Below, one piece after another: positions 27,792 through 36,273 of a stretch of 64,000 nucleotides of DNA. The DNA lies in contig CAWCBG010000011.1 in the NCBI GenBank assembly GCA_963793845.1, positions 186,001 to 250,000 of the forward strand, read 5' to 3'. Both the position numbers and the translations under genes were made by a program. The notes beneath the pieces are model-generated. The model was not told the origin of the DNA, searched no databases, and saw only the letters and a program-made list of their open reading frames with translations. Source of the stretch: CAWCBG01 sp963793845 (GTDB lineage Bacteria; Acidobacteriota; Terriglobia; Terriglobales; Acidobacteriaceae). The stretch's first letter is position 1; every line of letters begins with the position of its first letter.

Positions 27792-28223
27792 ATGGCTACA
27801 TCCACCGCAAAAACCCTGAATCGATACTTCGAGGACTGGTTGGGTACGGACCCCGGATCAGAACAGAATGTCGTTCGTCTGGTTGAGGCCGGTCTGCCCA
27901 CCAGAGTGATCAATCATCTGATCGACCGGGGCCTCACCCGCAACGAAGTATTCGACGTCATCATACCGTTGCGAACCTGGAAACACCGCAAGAGCCGCCG
28001 TCAGTCGCTTTCCAAAGAAGAGTCGGAACGAGCGATCCGCACCGCCAAAATTCTTGCCAGAGCTCAGTCTGTGATGGGCGATCAGCAGTCGGCATTGGAC
28101 TGGCTTCGCACTGCCAAGCGTAGATTTGAGGGTCGGACGCCTATTCAAATGCTTGCCACTGAGGCCGGCGGTCGCTTGGTTGAACAGATGCTCATTCAAA
28201 TTGATCAAGGCATGTTTGCCTGA
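27792..28223 (+). CDS. Antitoxin with Xre/MbcA/ParS toxin-binding domain (DUF2384)
   Basis: 143 residues from the ATG at 27792 (GGCAAGACG upstream). An N-terminal helical DNA-binding region (VVRLVEAGLPTRVINHLIDRGLTRNEVFDVIIPLRTWKHRK) is followed by the ParS/MbcA toxin-binding helices (SEERAI... ALDWLRTAKRRFEGRTPIQMLATEAGGRLVEQMLIQIDQGMFA, in which TPIQML is the family signature). Its TGA overlaps the RES toxin ATG. It neutralises the RES toxin and probably represses the operon. Confidence 0.92.
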   Translation: MATSTAKTLNRYFEDWLGTDPGSEQNVVRLVEAGLPTRVINHLIDRGLTRNEVFDVIIPLRTWKHRKSRRQSLSKEESERAIRTAKILARAQSVMGDQQSALDWLRTAKRRFEGRTPIQMLATEAGGRLVEQMLIQIDQGMFA

Positions 28224-28687
28224 TGTTCCTGTGGCGAATCAGCAATCATCGAACGCTCGACGGAAGGGGCGGATTGGAGACATCGGCCCGCTGGCATTCG
28301 CAAGGCCGCCCGATCGTGTACTTGGCCGAGAGCGTCTCTGGGGCACTCCTGGAGGTGCTTGTTCACTTGGAACTCATTCCGATACGACTTCCCAAATCGT
28401 ACCGATTGCTGAAAGTGGAAGCACCGGACGACATCTCCATCGAGGCATTGTCTCCAACCGATCTCAACGAAAGCTGGACAGAGGATGAAACTCTAACAAG
28501 AACCCTCGGCGATCGATGGCTAGCTTCCAAACGCTCGGCTTTGCTGCGCGTCCCTTCCGCGATCGTTCCTGAAACGTTTAACGTGCTCCTGAATTCTGCG
28601 TACGAAGAGTCTCGGCGGCTGAAAATCGTTTCGCACCGTGAATACCCGTGGGATTTGCGGCTGATCTCAAGGTCAGCGGCTGGATAG
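28223..28687 (+). CDS. RES-domain toxin (NAD+-degrading family)
   Basis: 154 residues with the RES family layout: an early Arg/His strand (LWRISNHRTLDGRGG), SARWHSQGRPIVYLAESVSGALLEVLVHL carrying the conserved Arg, Tyr and Glu, and a C-terminal Ser in the VPSAIVPE region. RES toxins with Xre-family antitoxins deplete NAD+ by phosphorolysis or hydrolysis. The start overlaps the antitoxin stop (TGATG), a coupled type II module. It lies just inside the island boundary, consistent with a maintenance role. Confidence 0.92.
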   Translation: MFLWRISNHRTLDGRGGLETSARWHSQGRPIVYLAESVSGALLEVLVHLELIPIRLPKSYRLLKVEAPDDISIEALSPTDLNESWTEDETLTRTLGDRWLASKRSALLRVPSAIVPETFNVLLNSAYEESRRLKIVSHREYPWDLRLISRSAAG

Positions 28688-28878
28688 TGCCGCTCGGGTT
28701 CTCCCAAACGGTGCTTGAGTGATCAAGTTCTCCCTTGCAACCAGAACGGTATTGTGACGTATGTCACTGCCTATTGTTCGCTGCCCTGCTTTCATTAAGG
28801 GGAAGCCGCTTACTCGAGCCACACTGCCAAACATGTGACAGCCGGGTCTTTCCATGCAGTGAGGCGGAAAGACGTTGG

Positions 28879-30774
28879 TTGTCTGCGTCTTCGGACTCTC
28901 ATTTGAGGTGTCGAACGGAAGAGATACGACATCGCGGAACCGGCTCACACTCCCGTTGCGGCTGGATAGCTGGTGGGCTCCTCGTACTTTCTGCTTCCAT
29001 TCTTCTACCTGGTTGCCTGGCTCAGGCTGTCGATTCCGGACCGCCAAAGAACGTGCTCGTCCTGTATAGCTTCTCGGACCGTAGCCTCTTTGATCCGGTC
29101 GAAAATCTCAAGGCTGCGATTCGGTCTCGTGTCAATTCGCCGGTGAACTTCTATGTGCATTACCTGGAGGCACAAGGGCTGGAAGACGCCAACTACGACC
29201 ACAGTCTGAGTGAAAACTTGCGCAGCGAACTCAGTGGCGTGAAGTTGGATGTCGTCATCACCGCAGTGTATTCGTCGTATCAGTTCGCCTTGCGGCATCG
29301 CGATGAGTTATTCCCCGGCGTGCCGATCATATTCTCATATGTCCATGCCAGCAGAGTGGACGGGAAGCAACTTCCTCCCGGTGTAACCGGAGTTACCGTT
29401 TCCGTGGGTATTCGCGAGACGCTAGAACTGGCTTTCAAACTGCATCCCGGTACAGAGAATCTCGCGGTGGTCGCGGGAAGCTCGGAGTTTGAGAGATTTT
29501 GGCGGGCTGCAGTTCGCAACCAGTTCGGTCCGTATGCAGAAAAGGTGATGCTGATCGAGATCGTAGGTCTGGGCAATACGGACATCCTCAAGCAAGTCGC
29601 CTCCCTCCCTCCGCACACCGTGGTTCTTTTTATCGTCATGCCCAGGGATTCGTCACAGCCCGAAGTTGGGGTGTATGACACGGTAGCTGCCATCGGGCAG
29701 CGTTTCCCTACGTATTGCATCTTCCAGAACTACTGCCTTGGTCATGGCGGCATTGGTGGCTCGTTCTATGACTGGGGCGAGCAGACGTCGAAAACTGCCG
29801 GGATTGCGGCGCGAATCCTTTCCGGGGAAAAGGCTGACAACATTCCGGTGGTTCACGATTCGGGAACCCACCTCACGGTTGACTGGCGCGAGCTTGTCCA
29901 GTGGAACGTTCCCGAGTCCGCGCTTCCTGCTGGCGCCATCGTTCTATTTCGTCAGCCTTCATTTTGGCGTCGTTACGAAAGGTACATCATCGCTGCGGTT
30001 GTGCTTATCCTCTTACAGGCTATGCTGATCGCAGGACTACTGTGGCAGCGTGCCCGAAAAAGGGCTGCAACGGCAGACCTCCGAAGGCTGGGCGGCCACC
30101 TGATACACGCTCAGGAGGAGGAACGCGCCCGCATCGCGCGTGAGCTTCACGACGACTTCAGCCAGCGCCTGGCAGTTCAAAGCATTGAGCTTACTCAATT
30201 GGAGAAGAACCTTCCTGTTTTGCAAGCTGAGGATCGGGCCCGGACATTACAGCTATTAAAAGAGACCAAGGAGATTTCCGCGGACATGCGGTCTCTTTCT
30301 CACCAACTGCATTCCAGCAGGCTAGACCTCGTGGGTCTGGTTCCGGCCCTCAGCGGCCTCTGCGACGAAATCACCAAGAAGTACAAGATCGAAGTTCATT
30401 TCGTGGAACACGACTTCCCCCGACACCTCACGAAGGATGTAGAACTCTGCTTATTCCGGATCGCCCAAGAAGGGTTGAACAACGTAGTCAAGCACAGCGC
30501 TGCCAACAGCGCTCAAGTTCAACTGAGCGCCAGCGGTAATAGCCTCCGTCTTCGCGTCTCGGATACCGGCAAGGGATTTAACCCTGCAGTGAAGGATCTG
30601 GGTTCAGGAATTGGGTTAGTCGGTATGCGCGAACGGCTTCGGCTGGTTGACGGCAAACTCTCGATTGTCTCGGGGCCCATGCGAGGAACAGAAGTTCTCG
30701 CCGAAATACCTCTGTCCACCGCAATGGCGGCAGAGCACGTAACAGCACTGGCGGAAGAAGAAATAGAATCATGA
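28879..30774 (+). CDS. Sensor histidine kinase (HisKA_3) with periplasmic ABC-substrate-binding-like sensor
   Basis: NarL-type hybridless kinase. A hydrophobic leader ending in a lipobox-like LLPGC is followed by a substrate-binding-protein-like domain (NVLVLYSFSDRSLFDPVENLKAAI through NIPVVHDSGTHLTVDW), one transmembrane helix (YIIAAVVLILLQAMLIAGLLW), the HisKA_3 dimerisation helix with phospho-acceptor His (RARIARELHDDFSQRLA) and a HATPase (EGLNNVVKHS, DTGKGFNP, GIGLVGMRERL). The frame is open from 28735 without an ATG; TTG at 28879 has the nearest purine-rich stretch, so the start is uncertain. Its last 4 bp overlap the response regulator. Confidence 0.88.
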   Translation: MSASSDSHLRCRTEEIRHRGTGSHSRCGWIAGGLLVLSASILLPGCLAQAVDSGPPKNVLVLYSFSDRSLFDPVENLKAAIRSRVNSPVNFYVHYLEAQGLEDANYDHSLSENLRSELSGVKLDVVITAVYSSYQFALRHRDELFPGVPIIFSYVHASRVDGKQLPPGVTGVTVSVGIRETLELAFKLHPGTENLAVVAGSSEFERFWRAAVRNQFGPYAEKVMLIEIVGLGNTDILKQVASLPPHTVVLFIVMPRDSSQPEVGVYDTVAAIGQRFPTYCIFQNYCLGHGGIGGSFYDWGEQTSKTAGIAARILSGEKADNIPVVHDSGTHLTVDWRELVQWNVPESALPAGAIVLFRQPSFWRRYERYIIAAVVLILLQAMLIAGLLWQRARKRAATADLRRLGGHLIHAQEEERARIARELHDDFSQRLAVQSIELTQLEKNLPVLQAEDRARTLQLLKETKEISADMRSLSHQLHSSRLDLVGLVPALSGLCDEITKKYKIEVHFVEHDFPRHLTKDVELCLFRIAQEGLNNVVKHSAANSAQVQLSASGNSLRLRVSDTGKGFNPAVKDLGSGIGLVGMRERLRLVDGKLSIVSGPMRGTEVLAEIPLSTAMAAEHVTALAEEEIES

Positions 30775-31412
30775 CTCGTCCACGGGTACTGCTGGCTGAT
30801 GATCATCGCATGTTGGCGGATGCGCTGAAGAAGGTTTTGGAGCCTCGTTGCGAAGTGGTGGGTACCGTGAACGATGGACGTGCACTTCTGAAAGCCGCCG
30901 CTGAACTGACTCCAGACATTATTGTGCTGGACATTACGATGCCCCACCTGAACGGCCTCGACGCTGGCCGACAACTCAAAGCCAAGATGCCCGGAACGAA
31001 GCTTATCTTCATGACGCAGCATGAAGATCCTTATCTTGTGGGAGAGGCTTTCCGTTGCGGCGCTTCTGCGTTTCTCTTGAAGGAGGCTGCAGCTTCTGAG
31101 CTGATCGATGCACTTGACGAGGTATTGAAGGGCGGTTCGTACGTAACTCCCAGCGCCGCAGAAGGTCTGACCGCGATTGCTCTGCGTGACCCGCGCAATC
31201 GGGAGCATATGCCGGAACCCTCTCCCCGGCAACGCGAGGTGATTCAGTTGTTGGCGGAAGGCCACTCCATGAAGGAAGTTGGCGACGCGCTGAAGATCAC
31301 GGTAAGGACCGTAGCGGCTCACAAGTACGCGGTAATGGAGCTCCTACAACTAAAGAGTAATGCTGATCTAGTCCAGTACGCCATCAAACACAAACTTATC
31401 TCTTCCAGTTAG
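30771..31412 (+). CDS. NarL/FixJ-type response regulator
   Basis: 213 residues. Receiver domain with LLADDH, phospho-acceptor D54 (IIVLDITMPHLNG) and the K of FLLKEAA, followed by a LuxR-type helix-turn-helix (SPRQREVIQLLAEGHSMKEVGDALKITVRTVAAHK). It overlaps the histidine kinase by ATGA, so the pair form a two-component system that senses a periplasmic ligand; the target is unknown. Confidence 0.95.
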   Translation: MTRPRVLLADDHRMLADALKKVLEPRCEVVGTVNDGRALLKAAAELTPDIIVLDITMPHLNGLDAGRQLKAKMPGTKLIFMTQHEDPYLVGEAFRCGASAFLLKEAAASELIDALDEVLKGGSYVTPSAAEGLTAIALRDPRNREHMPEPSPRQREVIQLLAEGHSMKEVGDALKITVRTVAAHKYAVMELLQLKSNADLVQYAIKHKLISSS

Positions 31413-31542
31413 TCGCCACCAAGAATTCTCTCCGGATTGGTAGTTCTGACAATAGACACCCGCTTCGAGCGGGCGCATGGTGGATTAGTAACTCCAGAAA
31501 TGCGCTAGTGAAACAAGATTCCAAGCCACTGATGGCTGAGGG

Positions 31543-31564
31543 CGGAGCATGCTCCGAAATTCGG
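31543..31564 (+). promoter_or_regulatory. Dyad resembling the sigma-54 activator-associated motif
   Basis: CGGAGCATGCTCCGAAAT followed by TCGG. This closely resembles 55023-55044 (CGGAGCATCTCCGAAATG then TCGG) near the sigma-54 activator gene. It lies 41 bp before the ATG of the receiver protein at 31605. No -24/-12 promoter was found here. Confidence 0.4.
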
Positions 31565-31604
31565 ATTCACCGCCACTAGCCGACCAACCAGGGAGCAGCC
31601 TTCC

Positions 31605-32012
31605 ATGACTCAAAAACGGGTACTCGTGGCCGATGATCACGCACGCATTTTGAAGGCCGTATCAGCGTTATTGGGGAAGTCATTCGATGTCGTTGGTTTG
31701 GTTTCCGATGGGCGAGCTGCGGTGCAAGCCGCACTCAAGCACGATCCCGATCTCATCGTCCTGGATGTTTCGATGCCAGGCATGAGCGGAATAGAAGTTG
31801 CACGTGAGCTGAAGAAGCGGCACAACCCAGCAAAGATCGTTTTCCTCACGGTTCACGAGGACGCAGAGATTTTGGCCAGTTGCCTTGCCGCGGGCGGACT
31901 GGGTTACGTCGTGAAAGAACTCATGAATAGTGACTTGATTCCGGCGATAGATGCGGCGCTGGCTGGCCGTGGATTCGTCTCGCAGTTTTCCTCAGAGGGC
32001 GAAACACCCTAA
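31605..32012 (+). CDS. Stand-alone receiver-domain response regulator
   Basis: 135 residues made of one CheY-like domain: VLVADDH, D54 in LIVLDVSMPGMSG, LTVHEDAE and the conserved Lys in YVVKELMNSD. There is no output domain, so it may act in a phosphorelay or by protein contact, perhaps with the neighbouring kinase. It lies 17 bp before the sulfatase gene and is probably cotranscribed with it. Confidence 0.92.
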   Translation: MTQKRVLVADDHARILKAVSALLGKSFDVVGLVSDGRAAVQAALKHDPDLIVLDVSMPGMSGIEVARELKKRHNPAKIVFLTVHEDAEILASCLAAGGLGYVVKELMNSDLIPAIDAALAGRGFVSQFSSEGETP

Positions 32013-32029
32013 TCAAACAAGGAGATCAC

Positions 32030-33712
32030 ATGGACCTAGGTGCAAGTGTTCGAAAACTTACGGTGGGAGCGATCGCCGCGTCGAGTTTATTAGTCGCCGT
32101 CGGCGCGACTCCTGTTGTGGCACAAAACAAAAAGCCCAACGTCGTCATGCTCATGAGCGACGACGTGGGTTGGAGCGACTACGGCGTTTACTTCGGAGGG
32201 GGCTCTCTTGGGCATCCCACGCCCAATATCGACCGCATGGCCAAGGAAGGCGCGATGTTCACGAGTTGGTACGGCCAGGCCAGTTGCACGGCGGGCCGCT
32301 CCTCGTTCATGACCGGGCGCATCCCGATCCGCACAGCGCTGTCGGTCGTAGTCGTTCCCGGCGACGCGAACGGCCTCCGGGCGGAGACGCCGACCATCGC
32401 CGAGTTCTTCCGGAACAACGGTTATCAAACCTACTTCTCCGGCAAATGGCATCTTGGCGACGTGCCTAAGTTTTATCCCATCGAGCACGGCTTCGACGAG
32501 ATGAAGCAATACGCCGCCTACTACCCCGGTGTCTACGCCTATGAAGACACCGCGCAAAACGCACATCCCTGGTTCCCGAAGTACAACGAGGAATATTGGG
32601 CGATGTATCAGAAAGTCGTGAACCAGTACGAATGGGAAGGCAAGGCGGGCCAGCCGGCGGTGAAAGGCAATAACGGAGAGAAAATCACCCTGGAAAACCT
32701 GGCCGACTTTGACGTCCGGCAGACGGATTCAGCGGTCGCCTACATCAAGCAGCACGCGAAGGATGGCAAGCCGTTCTTCATGAGCGTGAACTTCATGGGC
32801 ATGCACCAGCCGACCAGCCCGAACAAGGCGTTCGTGGGCAAGTCGCACCTTGGCAACTACTCAGACAAACTGATCGAAATGGACTCCAACATCGGCCGCA
32901 TCATGGACGCCATCCGAGCCGAGGCACCCGATACCATCGTCATCCACACGTCTGACAATGGCGCGTGGCAGGACGCATGGCCCGACGCCGGTACTACTCC
33001 GTTCCGCGGCGAAAAAGGAACGGGCTTTGAAGGCGCTTTCCGCGTGCCCGGCATCATGTGGGCACCGGGCAGAATTCCGGCGGGGCTGGTCCTCGACGAA
33101 ATGATGTCGCATATGGATGTGTGGCCGACGGCTGCCACCATGGCTGGGCTGACACCGCCGCCCCACGGGGAATGGAAAGATAACAACGGAAAGCCCATCT
33201 ACTTCGACGGCATAGACAACACCGCCTATGTGACCGGCAAGACCAAACATTCGGCCCGCAGGGGATGGATTTATACCGATGGCGAGAAGTTCCTGGGTAT
33301 GCGCTACGACGAGGCTGGCGACAAGAATAATCCCGACCTGAACATCGCGTGGAAGCTGCTCTACTCGTCGAAAGACACTTGGCTGGGTCCAACGCTGGAC
33401 CTCGGTGCCATCGGTTCCACGTACAACCTCACGATGGATCCGTTTGAGAAATACGACATGACGTTCAACGGCGCCGTGGCAACACGCAATCCGACCACCT
33501 CACCGGGCCGCTACGCCGGCATGGACAATGGTTGGGCCATCTCGCTGTTGGATATTCCGCTCTCGGAGTTCAACCAGTCCATCGTCAAGTATCCGAGCTT
33601 GAAACGATTCCCGGGCGGAGCCTCGAACGACATGATCCCGAATCTACAGAACCCGGAAAACCCCTTGCCCTACGATCCCATGAAGATTCCGAAGACCATG
33701 GGAGCGCACTAG
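32030..33712 (+). CDS. Secreted type I sulfatase (arylsulfatase)
   Basis: 560 residues with a signal peptide (VGAIAASSLLVAVGATPVVAQ) and AAGGAGATCAC before the ATG. The metal site appears in NVVMLMSDDVGWSDYG and the catalytic motif in C86-T-A-G-R90 (SCTAGRSSFMTGR), where Cys is converted to formylglycine. The third motif residue is Ala instead of the usual Pro. GKWHLGDV and VIHTSDNGAWQD are further sulfatase signatures. It hydrolyses sulfate esters in the periplasm. A truncated sulfatase-maturase gene follows, so activation must come from another enzyme. Confidence 0.93.
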   Translation: MDLGASVRKLTVGAIAASSLLVAVGATPVVAQNKKPNVVMLMSDDVGWSDYGVYFGGGSLGHPTPNIDRMAKEGAMFTSWYGQASCTAGRSSFMTGRIPIRTALSVVVVPGDANGLRAETPTIAEFFRNNGYQTYFSGKWHLGDVPKFYPIEHGFDEMKQYAAYYPGVYAYEDTAQNAHPWFPKYNEEYWAMYQKVVNQYEWEGKAGQPAVKGNNGEKITLENLADFDVRQTDSAVAYIKQHAKDGKPFFMSVNFMGMHQPTSPNKAFVGKSHLGNYSDKLIEMDSNIGRIMDAIRAEAPDTIVIHTSDNGAWQDAWPDAGTTPFRGEKGTGFEGAFRVPGIMWAPGRIPAGLVLDEMMSHMDVWPTAATMAGLTPPPHGEWKDNNGKPIYFDGIDNTAYVTGKTKHSARRGWIYTDGEKFLGMRYDEAGDKNNPDLNIAWKLLYSSKDTWLGPTLDLGAIGSTYNLTMDPFEKYDMTFNGAVATRNPTTSPGRYAGMDNGWAISLLDIPLSEFNQSIVKYPSLKRFPGGASNDMIPNLQNPENPLPYDPMKIPKTMGAH

Positions 33713-33869
33713 ACAAGGTCCCGGCTCTGAGGGGGCGAGCACTTGACTACGCGGACTTGAGATAGTTCGCACAACTGAGGTCGGAGACGAGGAAGGTAGC
33801 ACGACCTTCCTCGCTCCCCAGCCTGAATCGCTTTCAGCTTGGTGCTGGAGGCAGTGGTTAGACGACAGC

Positions 33870-33987
33870 ATGAGCACCATCAATAATCCGTTATCACCGC
33901 TGCCGGTGTATCCGGGAACCACGCCACGCTACCACGCCATGGTCAAGCCGATCGGCGCGATCTGCAATCTGGACTGCCGGAATACCA
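33870..33987 (+). pseudogene. Truncated anaerobic sulfatase-maturating enzyme (radical SAM) gene
   Basis: Only the first 37 or so residues remain: YHAMVKPIGAICNLDC matches the start of anSME-type radical SAM enzymes up to the first two Cys of CxxxCxxC. After CNLDC the sequence diverges (RNTSEPP) and soon stops. The remaining 350 or so residues are deleted, joining directly to the leader of the next gene. Its position right after the sulfatase supports the identification. Confidence 0.8.
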
Positions 33988-34081
33988 GCGAACCTCCCGA
34001 ATTTTCGTGTGTAAAGGTAGCTTACCGGGAAGTCAACGTTCGCAGGCATCGGCGCCAGCAAAGGAGCTACGGAGACTAGAA

Positions 34082-35062
34082 ATGGTGAAACGCAACCTGC
34101 TCTTATTCCTTTCCGTCATTCTTCTGCCCGGCATAGTGGCATTGGCGCAGGACGGGGCGACTGCAGGTGAAGCTAAATCACCCGACACAGCAACTCAAAC
34201 ATCGGGTCAACCGCCGCCCGCCGCTCAGGGTGGCGCATCAGTTTCCGCACAGGAATTGGCCAACCAGGTCAACAACCCGGCTGCTCCAGTCACCTTCATC
34301 CAGTTTCGCAATATTCTTATTCCAAGTTTTCCCGGTTTTAAGGGCGCACTCAACTCCTTGCAGATGCAACCAGTCCTTCCCATTGGTCCCTTCCAATCCT
34401 TCCCCTTTGTGCAACTGGTGAAGATCACGTTTCCAATGGTTAGCTCAACTCCGGGTGTTGCTCCCCCGGTGGGGTGCATAGGCTGCGAGTCGGGAACGAC
34501 AGGCGTAACGGGCACGGGAGATTTGCAGGTTTTCGACCTGGTCACGATCAAGCAGTCCTGGGGCAGATGGGGCTTTGGGCCAGCCCTGGTACTTCCCACT
34601 GCCTCCGCGAATGTGCTTGGTGCGGGAAAGTACCAGATCGGTCCGTCGGCCGCGCTGATCTATACCGGCATCAAGAACCTCACCCTTGGGGCGATCGTAC
34701 AGAATCCGATTTCCTATGCCGGCTCGCCCAATCGCCCGGGCGTGAACCAGATGATCATTACCCCCACATTTACGTTCAACCTGAAGGATGGATGGTATGT
34801 CGGGATGACGGATTACAACTTCTCGTTCAACTGGGAGAATGGCGGCGCACCGACGATCCCGTTAGGCATGCAGGTTGGCAAGGTAGTGAGAATCGGAAAA
34901 CAACCGATGAGCATGTCCATCGAGGCTGGAGGCGCAGCCGCCAGGCCGTCCGGAGTGCCCAATCCAGGCTTGATCCTCGGCTTTGAAGTGAGTCCGATTT
35001 TCAACTTCCACCTGGGTCCCGGCCAAAAGGTCAAGGTGCGGGGCGATGCCGCGTCAAACTAG
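34082..35062 (+). CDS. Outer-membrane porin-like beta-barrel protein
   Basis: 326 residues from the ATG at 34082, with AAGGAGCTACGGAGA upstream. Signal peptide (LLLFLSVILLPGIVALAQ), a Pro/Gln-rich linker, then alternating strands (SWGRWGFGPALVLPTA, KYQIGPSAALIYTGIKNLTLGAIVQN, IITPTFTFNLKDGWYVGMTDYNFSFNWE) ending PIFNFHLGP. It resembles MetA/neuromedin-U-like outer-membrane proteins often found beside sulfatases. The substrate is unknown. Stop and next-gene SD (AGGAGG) are adjacent. Confidence 0.82.
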   Translation: MVKRNLLLFLSVILLPGIVALAQDGATAGEAKSPDTATQTSGQPPPAAQGGASVSAQELANQVNNPAAPVTFIQFRNILIPSFPGFKGALNSLQMQPVLPIGPFQSFPFVQLVKITFPMVSSTPGVAPPVGCIGCESGTTGVTGTGDLQVFDLVTIKQSWGRWGFGPALVLPTASANVLGAGKYQIGPSAALIYTGIKNLTLGAIVQNPISYAGSPNRPGVNQMIITPTFTFNLKDGWYVGMTDYNFSFNWENGGAPTIPLGMQVGKVVRIGKQPMSMSIEAGGAAARPSGVPNPGLILGFEVSPIFNFHLGPGQKVKVRGDAASN

Positions 35063-35075
35063 GAGGTCAGAGAAA

Positions 35076-36230
35076 TTGTCTCGACAATCCAACTTTGCCC
35101 TGCCTGACCGGTCTTCAAACACCAGCCCTCAAGTGTTTCTTGATCTCTTTCGCAACGCGAGTTCGCAAACCCTCGCATGGACCGCGGTGGCAGTCGCGGT
35201 CGCCTGGGTGCCATTAGCGATCCTTTCGGCACTCCATGGCGGCGGTGCATTTCCTTCTTTCTTGACGGACTATGCCACGCAATCTCGCTTTCTCATCATC
35301 GTTCCCGTGCTGATCTTGTCTGCGCCTGCTCTGCACGAACGGCGCAGTCAGGTTGCCAAACATATTGAGTCATTCCTTGTCCCTCGTGACCAGTACTCCA
35401 AGTTTCATGACGACTGGACTACTAACGACGAGCTCCGGAATTCCTGGTTCGCTCGAATCCTGATCGCTGCACTGGTTTACGGAACGGTGATTTGCCTGGA
35501 TCGTTATTTGAGTCCCACCGGCGTTGAATTCACGGCTTGGTGGAAGGGTCGCGGAGGCTTGCGGTTTATGTCGCCTGCTGGTACGTGGGCCGCATTTGTC
35601 AGCTATCCCGTCGTCATCTATCTGATCCTTCTATGGCTTTGGCGGCAGCTGCTCTGGTTGCGATTTCTGCGGTCAACCACGCGCCTGAACCTTCAACTGG
35701 TAGCTGCTCACCCCGATGGCTTAGGAGGTCTAGGATTTCTCGAAGGCGCGTTACGTGGACAGCTGCCCTTCGCCTTCTGCCTGGGAGTCGGGCTGGCGGG
35801 CGCTGTCGCCAATCGGATCCTTCACGATGGACAAAAGCTGGTTGTATTTCGCCATTTGCCCATAATCCTGATTGCGGTCGTGCTTCTGGTCTGTGTGGCG
35901 CCCTATTTCCTTTTCACCGGCACTCTAATGCGGATGCGGCGCCATGCCATGTTGCGTTATGGGGCCTTCGCTCGCGCCGTGGGCGAGCAGTTTGAGAAGA
36001 AGTGGCTCCATCGGGCCGACAGCCTGGATGAAGATGTTCTGACCGTCCCTGACTTCTCCACCACCACAGATCTCTACGGTGTGGTGAACAACATCAACAC
36101 CATTCGCGTGATCCCGGTCGGGAGCGTCGATCTATACGCGCTCATTATCGCAACTCCGGGAATTCCGGTCGTGATTGCTGCGATCCCCTTCGACACTGTC
36201 ATTCGGGACTCTATGAAGCTCTTGTTCTGA
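35076..36230 (+). CDS. Multi-pass inner-membrane protein, function unknown
   Basis: 384 residues from a TTG at 35076, preceded at ideal distance by AGGAGGTCAGAGAAA; the in-frame ATG at 35046 lies inside the previous gene without an SD. About six transmembrane segments (TLAWTAVAVAVAWVPLAIL, FLIIVPVLILSA, ILIAALVYGTVICL, TWAAFVSYPVVIYLILLWLW, FAFCLGVGLAGAVA, LPIILIAVVLLVCVAPYFLF) and a soluble C terminus. It is part of the run from the sulfatase to the DUF2252 gene. Family not recognised. Confidence 0.85.
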   Translation: MSRQSNFALPDRSSNTSPQVFLDLFRNASSQTLAWTAVAVAVAWVPLAILSALHGGGAFPSFLTDYATQSRFLIIVPVLILSAPALHERRSQVAKHIESFLVPRDQYSKFHDDWTTNDELRNSWFARILIAALVYGTVICLDRYLSPTGVEFTAWWKGRGGLRFMSPAGTWAAFVSYPVVIYLILLWLWRQLLWLRFLRSTTRLNLQLVAAHPDGLGGLGFLEGALRGQLPFAFCLGVGLAGAVANRILHDGQKLVVFRHLPIILIAVVLLVCVAPYFLFTGTLMRMRRHAMLRYGAFARAVGEQFEKKWLHRADSLDEDVLTVPDFSTTTDLYGVVNNINTIRVIPVGSVDLYALIIATPGIPVVIAAIPFDTVIRDSMKLLF

Positions 36231-36273
36231 GCGCGGTGACTAGGGAAATAGAGAGAGAGCTACCGAAAGGAAA

